From assembly GCA_043782755.1 (NCBI GenBank), contig JAYWAC010000241.1, positions 1 through 27,812 of the forward strand: a stretch of DNA of 27,812 bases. Reading direction: 5' to 3'. Below are positions 16,040-24,435 of the stretch, one piece after another (positions within the stretch are counted from its first letter, which is position 1; every line of letters starts with the position of its first letter). This DNA is from JADJYF01 sp043782755 (GTDB lineage Bacteria > Pseudomonadota > Gammaproteobacteria > Ga0077536). Made by a program: the position numbers and the translations under genes. Under the pieces are notes generated by a model, which did not search any database, was not told the origin of the DNA, and saw only the letters and a program-made list of their open reading frames with translations.

Positions 16040-17244
16040 TGGAGGCCTACCGTTACAAAGCCATCAACGCCCAGGGCCGCATGTCCCAGGGGCGAGTCGA
16101 CGCCGTCAATCCCGCCGATCTTGAAACCCGTCTCGCGCGCATGGGACTCGATCTGGTCAATTATCGCGAGCTGCCGTCGCGCAATCGCAACGTCACCGGA
16201 CGCGGCATCGAGCGTATCGACCTCATCACCTTCTGTTTTCATCTCGAACAACTGGTGCGCGCCGGTGTGCCGATCCTCGAGGGCTTAAGCGATCTGCGTG
16301 ACACGGTCGACAACCGCCGTCTACGCGAAGTGACGGCCGCCATGATCGAAGGTATCGAAGGCGGCAAGAATCTATCCCAGGCGATGGCCGAGTTTCCCTT
16401 CGTGTTCTCGCCAGTGTTCGTCAGCTTGATCCGTGCGGGCGAAGAAAGTGGCCAGCTGACCCGCGTGCTGGCCAAGATCATCGAGAACCTCAAATGGCAG
16501 GACGAGCAGGCCGCCTACACCAAGCAACTGCTGACCTATCCGGCGATCGTCACGGTCTTCATTTTCCTCGCGCTGTTCTTTCTCATGATGTTCGTGGTGC
16601 CGAAGCTGGTCAGCTTTCTGACCACCATGGGCCAGACGCTGCCGCTGCAAACTCGTGCCTTGATCGCGACCTCGAAATTCTTCACGGAATACTGGTATGT
16701 GGTGTTGTTTGTGCCGATGCTCGCGAGCATCGGCGGCGTGGTTGCATTCAAGACCAATCCGCATTTTGCCGAGCGCGTCGACGAGATGTGCCTGAATCTG
16801 CCGCTGGTCGGGCCGGTCTTGAAGAAGCTGATCATCACCAGGGTATGTAACGTATTTTCGATCATGTATGCGTCCGGCATCACGGTGCTGGACTGCGTGC
16901 GTAGCACCGAGAACGTGGCGGGCAATCGCGCCGTCGCCCGCGCCATGCGCGAGGCCGGTCGCATGATCGCCGATGGTGGCGGCATCAGTCGCAGCTTTGC
17001 TACCACCGGGCTCTTTCCACCGCTGGTGGTACGCATGTTGCGGGTCGGTGAGAACACCGGTGCGCTCGAAACCGCGCTCGACAATGTCAGTTATTTTTAT
17101 ACGCGCGATGTCGCCGAATCGGTGCAACGACTGCAAGCCATGATCATGCCGGTCATCACCATCCTGCTCGGCGCGGTGTTGTTCTGGATAATCGCGGCTA
17201 TCCTTGGCCCCCTGTATGACTCGTTCACTAAGATCAATTTTTAG
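16039..17244 (+). CDS. mshG: Pilus inner-membrane platform protein MshG
   Basis: The 401-residue protein is a GspF/PilC-family polytopic platform that couples the ATPase to pilin insertion. It starts MEAYRYKAINAQGRMSQGRVDA, as expected. Two cytoplasmic repeats carry LEQLVRAGVPILEGLSDL and the related second-half copy MYASGITVLDCVRSTENVAG. Each is followed by SLIRAGEESGQL or MLRVGENTGALE. Membrane segments lie at about 170-196, 216-241 and 373-396. Length and topology are normal for the family. The ATG overlaps the mshE stop. The 3' end overlaps the start of the MshI-like gene by about 29 nt. Confidence 0.93.
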   Translation: MEAYRYKAINAQGRMSQGRVDAVNPADLETRLARMGLDLVNYRELPSRNRNVTGRGIERIDLITFCFHLEQLVRAGVPILEGLSDLRDTVDNRRLREVTAAMIEGIEGGKNLSQAMAEFPFVFSPVFVSLIRAGEESGQLTRVLAKIIENLKWQDEQAAYTKQLLTYPAIVTVFIFLALFFLMMFVVPKLVSFLTTMGQTLPLQTRALIATSKFFTEYWYVVLFVPMLASIGGVVAFKTNPHFAERVDEMCLNLPLVGPVLKKLIITRVCNVFSIMYASGITVLDCVRSTENVAGNRAVARAMREAGRMIADGGGISRSFATTGLFPPLVVRMLRVGENTGALETALDNVSYFYTRDVAESVQRLQAMIMPVITILLGAVLFWIIAAILGPLYDSFTKINF

Positions 17245-18817
17245 CAGCCCGTCGCCACGGGTACTCCTGATCGGTGGCGATCGCGCCGTTCTCTATCTGT
17301 TCGATGGCGCGCGGCTGGCGCACGCCTATATCTTTGCGGCGGACGACCACGGCTATGCTTTGTTCGACCGTTGTCTGAAAGAGATTGGGCAGTCACCGCT
17401 GTGTGTGCTGGTGGACGTGGTCGAGGAAGAGTATCGCCAGGATACCGTGCCCCATGTCAGCGCCGCCGACCGGCGCGCCGTGCTGGCGCGAAAATACGCG
17501 CGTCTGTTTCGCGGCACGCCTTATCACCACGCGCTGGCGCAGGGCCGTGAGAGCGAGGGCCGCAAGGATGATCGCGTCCTGCTGACCGCCATCACGCGTG
17601 CCGAAGTGCTGTCCCCGTGGCTTACACCCTTGCTCGAACATAAGGTGCCGGTGGCGGGCATCTATTCGCTGCCGGTGTTGAGTGAGCGCCTGCTGAAACG
17701 TATCGGCGCTAGCGGTTCCAATGTGCTGCTGATCAGTCTGCAGAAGACCAGCGGTCTGCGTCAGACTTTCTTTCGCGACGGCCAGCTCAAGATCAGCCGT
17801 CTCGCCCATATGCCACGCTTGGGCTCGGTGCCGTTCGCCGATCATCTGCTCGGCGAAGTTGAGAAACTCAGGCGTTACTTAAATTCACTGGCGCTGATCT
17901 CGCGCGACAGTCCACTCAGCATCTATATCTTGAGTCACGGCCAGCTGTTGACCGAGCTCGAACAGCATTGTCACGACCGAGATAACGAGAAATTCGTCTT
18001 GCTCGATGTCGATCAGTTAGCCACGCGGGTGGGTCTCGCGGATGGCGGCGGCAGCCACTTCAGCGACGTGATGTTCGCCCGCTTGCTGGCGAGCGAAATG
18101 CCGCCCAATCATTACGCGCGCGCCGAAGAAACGCAGTACTACACCCTGCATCGTCTGCGTCTTGCGCTGGCTACCGCGAGTCTGTTGATGGTGTTGGGCA
18201 GCGGTGGTTGGAGCGGCATCAATTTCATCGAGGGCGTGAACTTCAAGCAGCAGGCTCTCGATGCCACGCAGAAGACACGCTTCTACGGTCAGCGTTATGA
18301 CCTGGCGCGGGCCAAGCTGCCACCCACTCCGGTTGAGCCCGAACAGATCAAGACGGCGGTCGATGCGGTCGCGACGCTGCGCCAGTACAAGCCCGACCCC
18401 GACAGCCTGTTGACCTTGCTCGGCGGCGTGCTCGATCGCGTGCCGCAGGTCACGCTCGATGAACTGGCGTGGTCGGCCGCCGCAGATCCGGAAGCTGACG
18501 TTATGCCGACGCCCAACCACCCTGGCGAACACAAGGCATTGCAGGCGAGCAATGGTCAGTATTATCAGATTGCCGAATTGAGCGCCCATATCGAGCCCTT
18601 TGAGGGCGACTTCCGCAAGGCCATCGCGGTGGTCGATGAACTGGCCGAGCAGTTCAAGGCGCAAGCCAAGGTCAGGAGCGTGAAAGTGCTGCAATATCCG
18701 CTCGACGTGCGACCCGAGGCCAGTCTCAGCGGCTCGGCGACCGCTGCCGGCGCGCGTGTCGTGCCGGCCTTCAAGATCAAACTGGTCGTGGGGGCGCGCG
18801 ATGGCCAAGCGGGTTGA
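17216..18817 (+). CDS. mshI: MshI-like PilM/PilN fusion protein
   Basis: The 533-residue protein is an inner-membrane assembly factor with two parts. Residues 1-300 look like a divergent actin-like PilM/GspL cytoplasmic domain (RVLLIGGDRAVLYLF near the start, NVLLISLQKTSGLRQTFFRDG near 169-190). One membrane segment lies at about 311-337 (LALATASLLMVLGSGGW). A PilN-like coiled and ferredoxin-like periplasmic part follows (about 340-533). I do not recognise it by close sequence, and the MshI call rests on architecture and on position before MshJ- and MshK-like genes. The ATG at 17216 lies inside mshG and has no clear Shine-Dalgarno sequence. A TTG at 17204 is the only other nearby upstream option. 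Confidence 0.7.
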   Translation: MTRSLRSIFSSPSPRVLLIGGDRAVLYLFDGARLAHAYIFAADDHGYALFDRCLKEIGQSPLCVLVDVVEEEYRQDTVPHVSAADRRAVLARKYARLFRGTPYHHALAQGRESEGRKDDRVLLTAITRAEVLSPWLTPLLEHKVPVAGIYSLPVLSERLLKRIGASGSNVLLISLQKTSGLRQTFFRDGQLKISRLAHMPRLGSVPFADHLLGEVEKLRRYLNSLALISRDSPLSIYILSHGQLLTELEQHCHDRDNEKFVLLDVDQLATRVGLADGGGSHFSDVMFARLLASEMPPNHYARAEETQYYTLHRLRLALATASLLMVLGSGGWSGINFIEGVNFKQQALDATQKTRFYGQRYDLARAKLPPTPVEPEQIKTAVDAVATLRQYKPDPDSLLTLLGGVLDRVPQVTLDELAWSAAADPEADVMPTPNHPGEHKALQASNGQYYQIAELSAHIEPFEGDFRKAIAVVDELAEQFKAQAKVRSVKVLQYPLDVRPEASLSGSATAAGARVVPAFKIKLVVGARDGQAG

Positions 18818-19418
18818 TTGGCCGATTCTGCGCGGCACCTTGGCGGTATTCGTGTTGTCGCTCGCGGCCTCGGCTGGCATGGTCACCGCGAGCTTCTATT
18901 TCCGTCAGCACATGGAGCGCGAATACCAGGTTCACCATGGAGAGTTTCGCGAGGCGAGTCGCAAATACCTCGCGGTCGATGACGAAGAACGCATCATCGA
19001 TCAGTTCTTTCCAGAGTTCCGACGTTTGTATGACGCCGGTCTGCTCGGACGTGAGCGTCGTCTGTCCTGGCTCGAAACTCTGCGTCGCGCGGGCGATGCC
19101 AATGGTCTCACGCAGGTCACTTACAAGCTTGATGCGCAGCGTGAGGCGACGCCCGATTTCAGCATCGCGCTTGGTGAATACCGACTCTACGCCAGCACCA
19201 TGACCTTGAATCTGGCGTTGTTGCACGAAGGTGATCTGTTGCGCTTGCTGAACGCCCTCGATCGCGACGCGCTGGGCCAGTACGCGGTCACCCATTGCGT
19301 CATGAAGCGCAGCGGCGAGAATCTTGATCTCAGCGCCAAGGGCGCCAATCTCAATGCCAATTGCACACTCGACTGGTGGACCATCAACCTCGGTGGCGAA
19401 CGGGGACTCTCGTTATGA
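18801..19418 (+). CDS. mshJ: MshJ/PilO-like assembly protein
   Basis: The 205-residue protein has a short cytoplasmic N-terminus, one membrane segment at about 10-33 (TLAVFVLSLAASAGMVTASF), a helical region likely to form a coiled coil (about 35-75), and a small periplasmic domain. This is the layout of PilO, GspM and MshJ. The ATG at 18801 lies 17 nt inside the end of the mshI-like gene and has a G-rich stretch just upstream. The frame stays open upstream to 18756 within the previous gene, and I left that part out. The stop overlaps the next ATG. The call is by position and topology rather than by a diagnostic motif. Confidence 0.65.
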   Translation: MAKRVDWPILRGTLAVFVLSLAASAGMVTASFYFRQHMEREYQVHHGEFREASRKYLAVDDEERIIDQFFPEFRRLYDAGLLGRERRLSWLETLRRAGDANGLTQVTYKLDAQREATPDFSIALGEYRLYASTMTLNLALLHEGDLLRLLNALDRDALGQYAVTHCVMKRSGENLDLSAKGANLNANCTLDWWTINLGGERGLSL

Positions 19419-19870
19419 GAAGGGTTGGGTGTGGGGTCTTGCTGTTGATGACCATGCTGGTGCATGGCGTGGCGGCGGGTGCCGAACTCGGGCGTCTGTT
19501 TCTGAGTTCGGCCGAGCGCGCCGCTATTGATGTTGCACGTCAGGGCACGGCAAAGATGAGTATCACGCGCTCGTCTAGTGTCGAGCAGAGCACGGCGACG
19601 GCAACTCAGACGCTGTCCGAAGCGCCGGCCGAGACGGTCACGGTCAATGGCTATATCGCGCGCTCGGCCGGCGCGTCCACGGTGTGGGTCAATGGTCGTG
19701 ACATAGCGGCGGGCAAACTCTCCGCGCCAGGGCGCGACGGGCGACGGGTGAGTGTGCCGCTCGCCAACGGCGGCGGTCAGGTTGCGCTCAAACCCGGCCA
19801 GTCTTTCGACCCGGGATCGCGCCAAGTCTCCGATGCCTATCAGCAGCAGCGGCCAGCGCCGCGCGAATAA
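19415..19870 (+). CDS. mshK: MshK-like periplasmic protein
   Basis: The 151-residue protein has a signal peptide with likely cleavage after VAAGA (residue 23), then a linker rich in serine, threonine and alanine. A small beta-rich domain follows (about 75-140) with VTVNGYIARSAGASTVWVNG. That pattern of a short strand, a correction-like turn and VWVNGR recurs in PilP/GspC-type and MshK proteins that bridge the inner-membrane complex and the secretin. The ATG overlaps the mshJ stop as ATGA. The 3' end overlaps the next gene by up to 38 nt. Position supports MshK; sequence alone would only support a periplasmic pilus-associated protein. Confidence 0.6.
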   Translation: MRRVGCGVLLLMTMLVHGVAAGAELGRLFLSSAERAAIDVARQGTAKMSITRSSSVEQSTATATQTLSEAPAETVTVNGYIARSAGASTVWVNGRDIAAGKLSAPGRDGRRVSVPLANGGGQVALKPGQSFDPGSRQVSDAYQQQRPAPRE

Positions 19871-21734
19871 GTCGCGCCGCGTGCGTGCGGTGAGCCGTTC
19901 GCCCACGGGTCAGCGCGGCGTGGCCTTGATTCTGGTGTTATTGCTGGCCGTGACGGCCTCGGCCTTTGTCATCCTGCAAGCCTTGAACAATCGCTCGTCG
20001 CGCGAGACCGCGCAGCGTCTCATCACGGTCGAGGCACTGGCGCAGGCACGCCGCGCCTTGCTCGGTTATGCGGTGGGCTATGCCGATGGCACGCACGACC
20101 TCGACAAGGGGCCAGGACGACTGCCCTGTCCCGATCGTGCGGGTGGCAGCGCGCAGGGCGTGGCTGAAGCCGTCGGCGCCGATTGTCGCGCGAGCAATGA
20201 TGAGGAAACGGGGCTGCTGCCCTTTCGTACGCTGGGACTCACCGCCTTGACCGACGGCAGTGGCGCGCCGCTGTGGTATGCCGTCTCGGATAATTTCCGC
20301 AGCCTCGCGAGCGGCGCCATCAACAGTGATACACCCGGCACCTTCACGGTCGATGACACCGCTGACGTGGTGGCGGTGATTATCGCGCCGGGGCCACCGC
20401 TCCCTGGCCAGCTGCGCGACAGCGGCAGCACCTATACCGCCGCCGCCTGGTTGGAAGGTGAAAACGCCTCTCTAGGCGACAACCGCTACACGCGCGTCAA
20501 CGATGCCAACCACAACGACACCGTGATGATCATCACGCGCGCCCAGTTGATGGTCGAAGTAGAAAAAGTGGTGAACAAGGAAGTCGATCGCGCGCTGGCC
20601 AGCTATCGACACGATCCCGATGGCGATGACGACGCGGCCGGCATCGATCCCGATTGCGCGGCCGCCAACCCGAGCTGTGACGACGGTCTGCCATGGCTCG
20701 CGCCACGCACCGCGAGCACTTTTGCCAGCGTGGTGGGTGAGGGCACGACGGCGCTCGCCCATCTGCCGCTGGTCGAACTCGGCAAGAGCTTCAATGCCAA
20801 TTTCACTGCGGTATGGTCCATATCTGGCAGCGGCACGATCACGACCGGCGGCGGCGAACCACCGGTCGAGATCTGTCTGCGTTTCAACGTCTGCATTCAA
20901 GATTTCGCCGATAGTCCACCGGTGGGCCCGCCGACTCCGACGCCGGTGAGCTTTTCCTCGCCGGTGCTCGGCACGCCGTCCGCGTCCTGGAGTCAGGGCA
21001 GCTGCATAGTTGATCGTGATACCAAAACACCCTATGCCCTCAGTCTCAATTGTACCAACAGCGTCAGCTTCACGGTGCCGGGCCGCAATCTGCGACGCCT
21101 CTATCGCATCGAACTGGGCGGCAACACGCGGCTCGTCGCGCCGACGGCGACAGCGCGTCGCTTGGTTGAAGTGCGAGCTATTGGTACATGGCCGGCCGGT
21201 ACACCGGGACGCATCACGATCGCAGATTTTGATGGCGCCAAGGTCATCGGCTTCGGCAAACTTGAATTCACTACGCTGAGCGGTACTAATTTCATTGCCT
21301 TGTTGAAGGTGCCTTTCGACCTTGAAGTGTGGAGCCTCGCGGCGCCGCTCGACCGTCATCTCTCGCCCGGTGCCTTGCCGCGCTGGCTGTCCGCCGACCA
21401 ATGGCAGGACAAGCTGCTGTTACGCTACGCCCCCAGCGAGGCGCCGGGCTACAGCGGCGCGAGTTGTCAGGCGGCCGGTACGTGTCTCACGCTGCGCATG
21501 CGTCATCCCGGTGATGCGGCGGCAACCAATGTGCACGGCGTGCGCGGCGTCGTGATCGCGGCCGGCCCGCCCTTACCTGCCACGGTGTTGCCCGCAGCAC
21601 CGGCGCAAACCCGACCGTCCACCGATCTCAGGGATTATCTCGAAGGCATCAACAATACCAATGCAACCGACGTCTATGAGCGTCGCGACTCATCGAGCAG
21701 CTTCAATGATCAAATCCTGCCACTGTCACCCTGA
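19833..21734 (+). CDS. Large GspK/PilX-like minor prepilin
   Basis: The 633-residue protein has a basic leader ending QRG, then VALILVLLLAVTASAFVILQ, a prepilin-type helix with no glutamate at position 5. That absence is typical of GspK/PilX tip-type subunits. It is about twice the length of ordinary GspK. The proximal domain has RLPCP, a second cysteine (GADC), and a GLLPFRTLGL stretch shared with the next prepilin. A dense aspartate run DPDGDDDAAGID lies at 261-272 and could bind calcium. The rest looks like beta-rich passenger domains with several cysteines. I used the ATG at 19833, which overlaps mshK; a GTG at 19890 would give a more usual 10-residue leader. MshP-like function at the pilus tip is an inference. 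Confidence 0.72.
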   Translation: MPISSSGQRRANKSRRVRAVSRSPTGQRGVALILVLLLAVTASAFVILQALNNRSSRETAQRLITVEALAQARRALLGYAVGYADGTHDLDKGPGRLPCPDRAGGSAQGVAEAVGADCRASNDEETGLLPFRTLGLTALTDGSGAPLWYAVSDNFRSLASGAINSDTPGTFTVDDTADVVAVIIAPGPPLPGQLRDSGSTYTAAAWLEGENASLGDNRYTRVNDANHNDTVMIITRAQLMVEVEKVVNKEVDRALASYRHDPDGDDDAAGIDPDCAAANPSCDDGLPWLAPRTASTFASVVGEGTTALAHLPLVELGKSFNANFTAVWSISGSGTITTGGGEPPVEICLRFNVCIQDFADSPPVGPPTPTPVSFSSPVLGTPSASWSQGSCIVDRDTKTPYALSLNCTNSVSFTVPGRNLRRLYRIELGGNTRLVAPTATARRLVEVRAIGTWPAGTPGRITIADFDGAKVIGFGKLEFTTLSGTNFIALLKVPFDLEVWSLAAPLDRHLSPGALPRWLSADQWQDKLLLRYAPSEAPGYSGASCQAAGTCLTLRMRHPGDAAATNVHGVRGVVIAAGPPLPATVLPAAPAQTRPSTDLRDYLEGINNTNATDVYERRDSSSSFNDQILPLSP

Positions 21735-22545
21735 GCGCGGAACGTGGGTGGCGCGTACTGGCGAGCGCGGCTTCACGCTGCTCGAAATGGCGATCGTGAT
21801 CTTCATCATCGGCCTGTTGACCGCCGGGCTCATCGGGCCAGTGCAGATCCAGATCGAAGCGCGCGATAGACACAAGACCCTGGACTACATGAACCAGGTC
21901 GCCGAAGCCTTGGTAGGCTTTGCATTGACTCATCGGCGTCTGCCTTGCCCTGCCATTGATGGCAGTGGCAAATCCGACCCGCTCTATACGACGCCCGCCA
22001 CTGGCGACTGTACAAAGGAAACGGGTTTTCTGCCGTGGGCCGAACTCGGCGTCGAGCCCGGCGATGCCTGGGGCAATCGTCTGACTTATCGCGTACGCAA
22101 CAAGCAATTCACGATACCTGCGCAGAACACCACCTGCGATGGCGATAGCGCGGATGAATTCGACTTGTGTTCGAAAGGCAATATCACCATCGTGACCCGT
22201 GGTGACAACGCCGCGACTGCGGGCTCAGTCGAAAGCAAATTCAAATTCAATGCTGCCACACCCGACAACGTGGCGGCGGTGATCGTCTCCCATGGCCGCA
22301 ACGGCTATGGTGCGACGAGCACCGACGGCACGCTGCGCGCGGCAGCGCCTGCCGAAAACGATGACGAAAATGAAAACGCCGATGGCGATGCGACTTTCGT
22401 CTCGCGTGGTTACTCGCGTGAACAGGACGGTTGTGCGGACGACGAGAACGAGGGCACACCCTTGTGCGAATTCGACGACCTGGTGGTGCCGATTTCCCGT
22501 TTTCTGTTGAACAGTCGCATGGTGTCGGCCGGGCAGTTGCCGTGA
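21706..22545 (+). CDS. Minor prepilin with LPCP domain
   Basis: The 279-residue prepilin has the cleavage motif GERG/FTLLEMAIVIFIIGLLTAG with glutamate at mature position 5. Its globular head starts with ALVGFALTHRRLPCPA, then GDC and GFLPWAELGVEPGDAWGNRLTY. This is the same motif set as in the upstream minor prepilin, so the two heads are probably related. The C-terminal half has acidic asparagine/aspartate/glutamate clusters (ENDDENENADGD) and more cysteines. The start is uncertain: the ATG at 21706 gives a 22-residue leader and overlaps the previous gene, while a GTG at 21748, 13 nt after that gene's stop, gives an 8-residue leader. It is the last gene of the assembly operon, ending 22 nt from the convergent kinase gene. 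Confidence 0.8.
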   Translation: MIKSCHCHPERGTWVARTGERGFTLLEMAIVIFIIGLLTAGLIGPVQIQIEARDRHKTLDYMNQVAEALVGFALTHRRLPCPAIDGSGKSDPLYTTPATGDCTKETGFLPWAELGVEPGDAWGNRLTYRVRNKQFTIPAQNTTCDGDSADEFDLCSKGNITIVTRGDNAATAGSVESKFKFNAATPDNVAAVIVSHGRNGYGATSTDGTLRAAAPAENDDENENADGDATFVSRGYSREQDGCADDENEGTPLCEFDDLVVPISRFLLNSRMVSAGQLP

Positions 22546-22567
22546 GGGCAGGGGGCCGTTCTAGGTC

Positions 22568-24352
22568 TCAATCATCCCGCCCGCATTGCAACTCAAAACA
22601 CACTCGCCCCTGACGATTCTCCGCCAGATGTAACGCACACCCATTGCGGCGCGCCAGTGCGGCGGCTTGATAGAGTCCGATGCCGAGGCCGGTGTGGGAG
22701 GACACCGGGCGGTGGAACAGTTGACGTGCGGTGGTCTGTTCGATCGCCGCGCCATCGTCCTCTACCCGACACCGCACCTGGCCGTCGCGCACGCTGAGGC
22801 TGAGGCTCAAGCGATGCGCCTGGCCGGCCGCGATTTTGTGTCGCGCGTTGTCGATCAGATTGTCTACCACGCTGTCGAAGCATTCGCCTGGCAACAGCAG
22901 TTCGTGATCGGCGATGTCCGCATGCAACTCAATGTCGTCATCGGCAAGGCGTTCACACTGTTCTTGCCACCAGCGCGCGGCCGACACGCCGGTCGCGGCC
23001 TGTAGCTGTGGCCGTTGCAGCTTTTCGAGCGCCACTTTCAAGCGTTGTGCGATATCCGGCAAACGACGTTTCAGCAGTTCGAAGCCGCGCTGTTCCTGTT
23101 GCTCGCCGCTCGCGCTCTGCAGTGCTGCGGCCAAAATGTGCAATGACTGCAGCAGATTCTTGATGTCATGGGTGACGCGCGCGCCGGTCTCGTGCACCGC
23201 GCGCAGATGGGCGGCGCTTGCCTGTTCGTTCTCACGCAGCTTGGCGACATAGAAATGACCGAGCACCTGCACCAGCAGACGACAGTGGATCAACAGTGCC
23301 GAACTCACGCTGCGTTCGGTATACAGGGTGATGGCCAGCGCCTCGGTCTCGAGGAAAAGTTCATGGGGCGAGGTGTGGCCGTGCATGCCGATGCTGCTGG
23401 CGCTTTCCCACGCCGCGCCCGCGATCCAGGGAATATCGACCAGCACCGCCACCGCCTCGTCGAGAAAATCATCAGCCTCGGGCTGCTGGCTGGCGAGATT
23501 GGAGACATTGGCCAGCCACGACTCGAAGCGCGTGCCGATATTGAGCACCGATTTTTCCCACACCGCGAGCAGCCCGATGCTGCCGGCGCCGGGCGTGGTG
23601 ATCCATGACAGGAAAAACAGAAACACGCCGAGCGCCATCAAGGTCGCGATCAGCGCCAGCGGATAGTCGATGCCGAGTCGGAGCGTCATCAACACGCTGA
23701 ACACCGCCAGCAGTGCGGTCAGCAGCGCGAAGGTGATGCCGCGAAAAAAATCGACCGGAAACGGATCGCGCTGCGGGCCGGTGATGGGCGGCATGGCGTA
23801 CAGCACCGCCGGCAGCAGATAGAGACCGATGCGGAAGGTTTGTTCGATGCCGGGCGCGAGCGCTTTGCCGAGAAAAAGATGTACCGTGCAGTTAATCAGC
23901 AGTTCCGAGACCAGCATCGCCAGCGACAGCATGTAGACATAGCGTTCCTGGCGCGTCGAGAAGGAGCGTCCGGCGACGATGCCGATCAACAGCACCAGCC
24001 AGGCAAACACCGTCCACCAGTTCAGCCACAACATGGCCGCGACCAGCACCAGGGTGACCATCAAGGCCGGCAGGTCGACGCGCTGCTCGCGCTGCCATAT
24101 CGGTTGCCACAGGAAAAACAGGCCGAGGTGGGTCACCATCAAGGCATTGGCGAGATGGGTCTCGATGCCGCTGTCGAGCGCGGTGTGCAAGACCAGCAGC
24201 ATGGAGGCCAGCAGCCAATGCTCATGGCGTCGATCGAGAAAGGGATGGTGGCGCGCCTCGCTCACGATTTCGCTCGTGTCGTGGTGCACGCGCGACGTGA
24301 AGGCGGCGGTTTGCCTAGAACCGGTCAAAAACGCTCTCCCTGGATATGCCAT
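22568..24352 (-). CDS. Multi-pass membrane sensor histidine kinase, PrsK-like
   Basis: The 594-residue protein has several predicted membrane helices (about 45-260), including LPALMVTLVLVAAMLWLNWW and ALLTALLAVFSVLMTL. A GAF-like segment (about 270-375) follows, and then a kinase core. The phospho-accepting H395 lies in VTHDIKNLLQSL, the N box is DNLIDNARHK, and the G2 box is GLGIGLYQA. The G1 box reads EDDGAAI where DxGxG is usual. The layout and the HDIKNL box recall PrsK, partner of the sigma-54 regulator PrsR. That makes the regulator at 8190 its likely target, although they are 14 kb apart. The start is uncertain: the ATG at 24352 has a poor ribosome-binding site, and a TTG eight codons in has a better one. 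Confidence 0.82.
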   Translation of the reverse strand: MAYPGRAFLTGSRQTAAFTSRVHHDTSEIVSEARHHPFLDRRHEHWLLASMLLVLHTALDSGIETHLANALMVTHLGLFFLWQPIWQREQRVDLPALMVTLVLVAAMLWLNWWTVFAWLVLLIGIVAGRSFSTRQERYVYMLSLAMLVSELLINCTVHLFLGKALAPGIEQTFRIGLYLLPAVLYAMPPITGPQRDPFPVDFFRGITFALLTALLAVFSVLMTLRLGIDYPLALIATLMALGVFLFFLSWITTPGAGSIGLLAVWEKSVLNIGTRFESWLANVSNLASQQPEADDFLDEAVAVLVDIPWIAGAAWESASSIGMHGHTSPHELFLETEALAITLYTERSVSSALLIHCRLLVQVLGHFYVAKLRENEQASAAHLRAVHETGARVTHDIKNLLQSLHILAAALQSASGEQQEQRGFELLKRRLPDIAQRLKVALEKLQRPQLQAATGVSAARWWQEQCERLADDDIELHADIADHELLLPGECFDSVVDNLIDNARHKIAAGQAHRLSLSLSVRDGQVRCRVEDDGAAIEQTTARQLFHRPVSSHTGLGIGLYQAAALARRNGCALHLAENRQGRVCFELQCGRDD

Positions 24353-24414
24353 CGCCGCCGGCAGCGGCGGGTCTCGGGCGCGTCATCGATGCTGTGATGG
24401 CGAGTGGGCTTAAG

Positions 24415-24429
24415 GCCCGCGCTGCGGGC
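24415..24429. repeat. Short perfect hairpin in the kinase/permease divergent region
   Basis: GCCCGC and GCGGGC form a 6-bp stem around GCT. In the kinase direction it would lie near the 5' end of the mRNA leader. It could be a structural element or an operator half-site; nothing links it to a known regulator. Confidence 0.3.
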
Positions 24430-24435
24430 GTCGTC

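Noticed and set aside
19752..19832. Upstream extension of the large minor prepilin frame
   Set aside because: The extra 27 codons overlap mshK and would bury the prepilin leader; starts at 19833 or 19890 fit prepilin leaders better.
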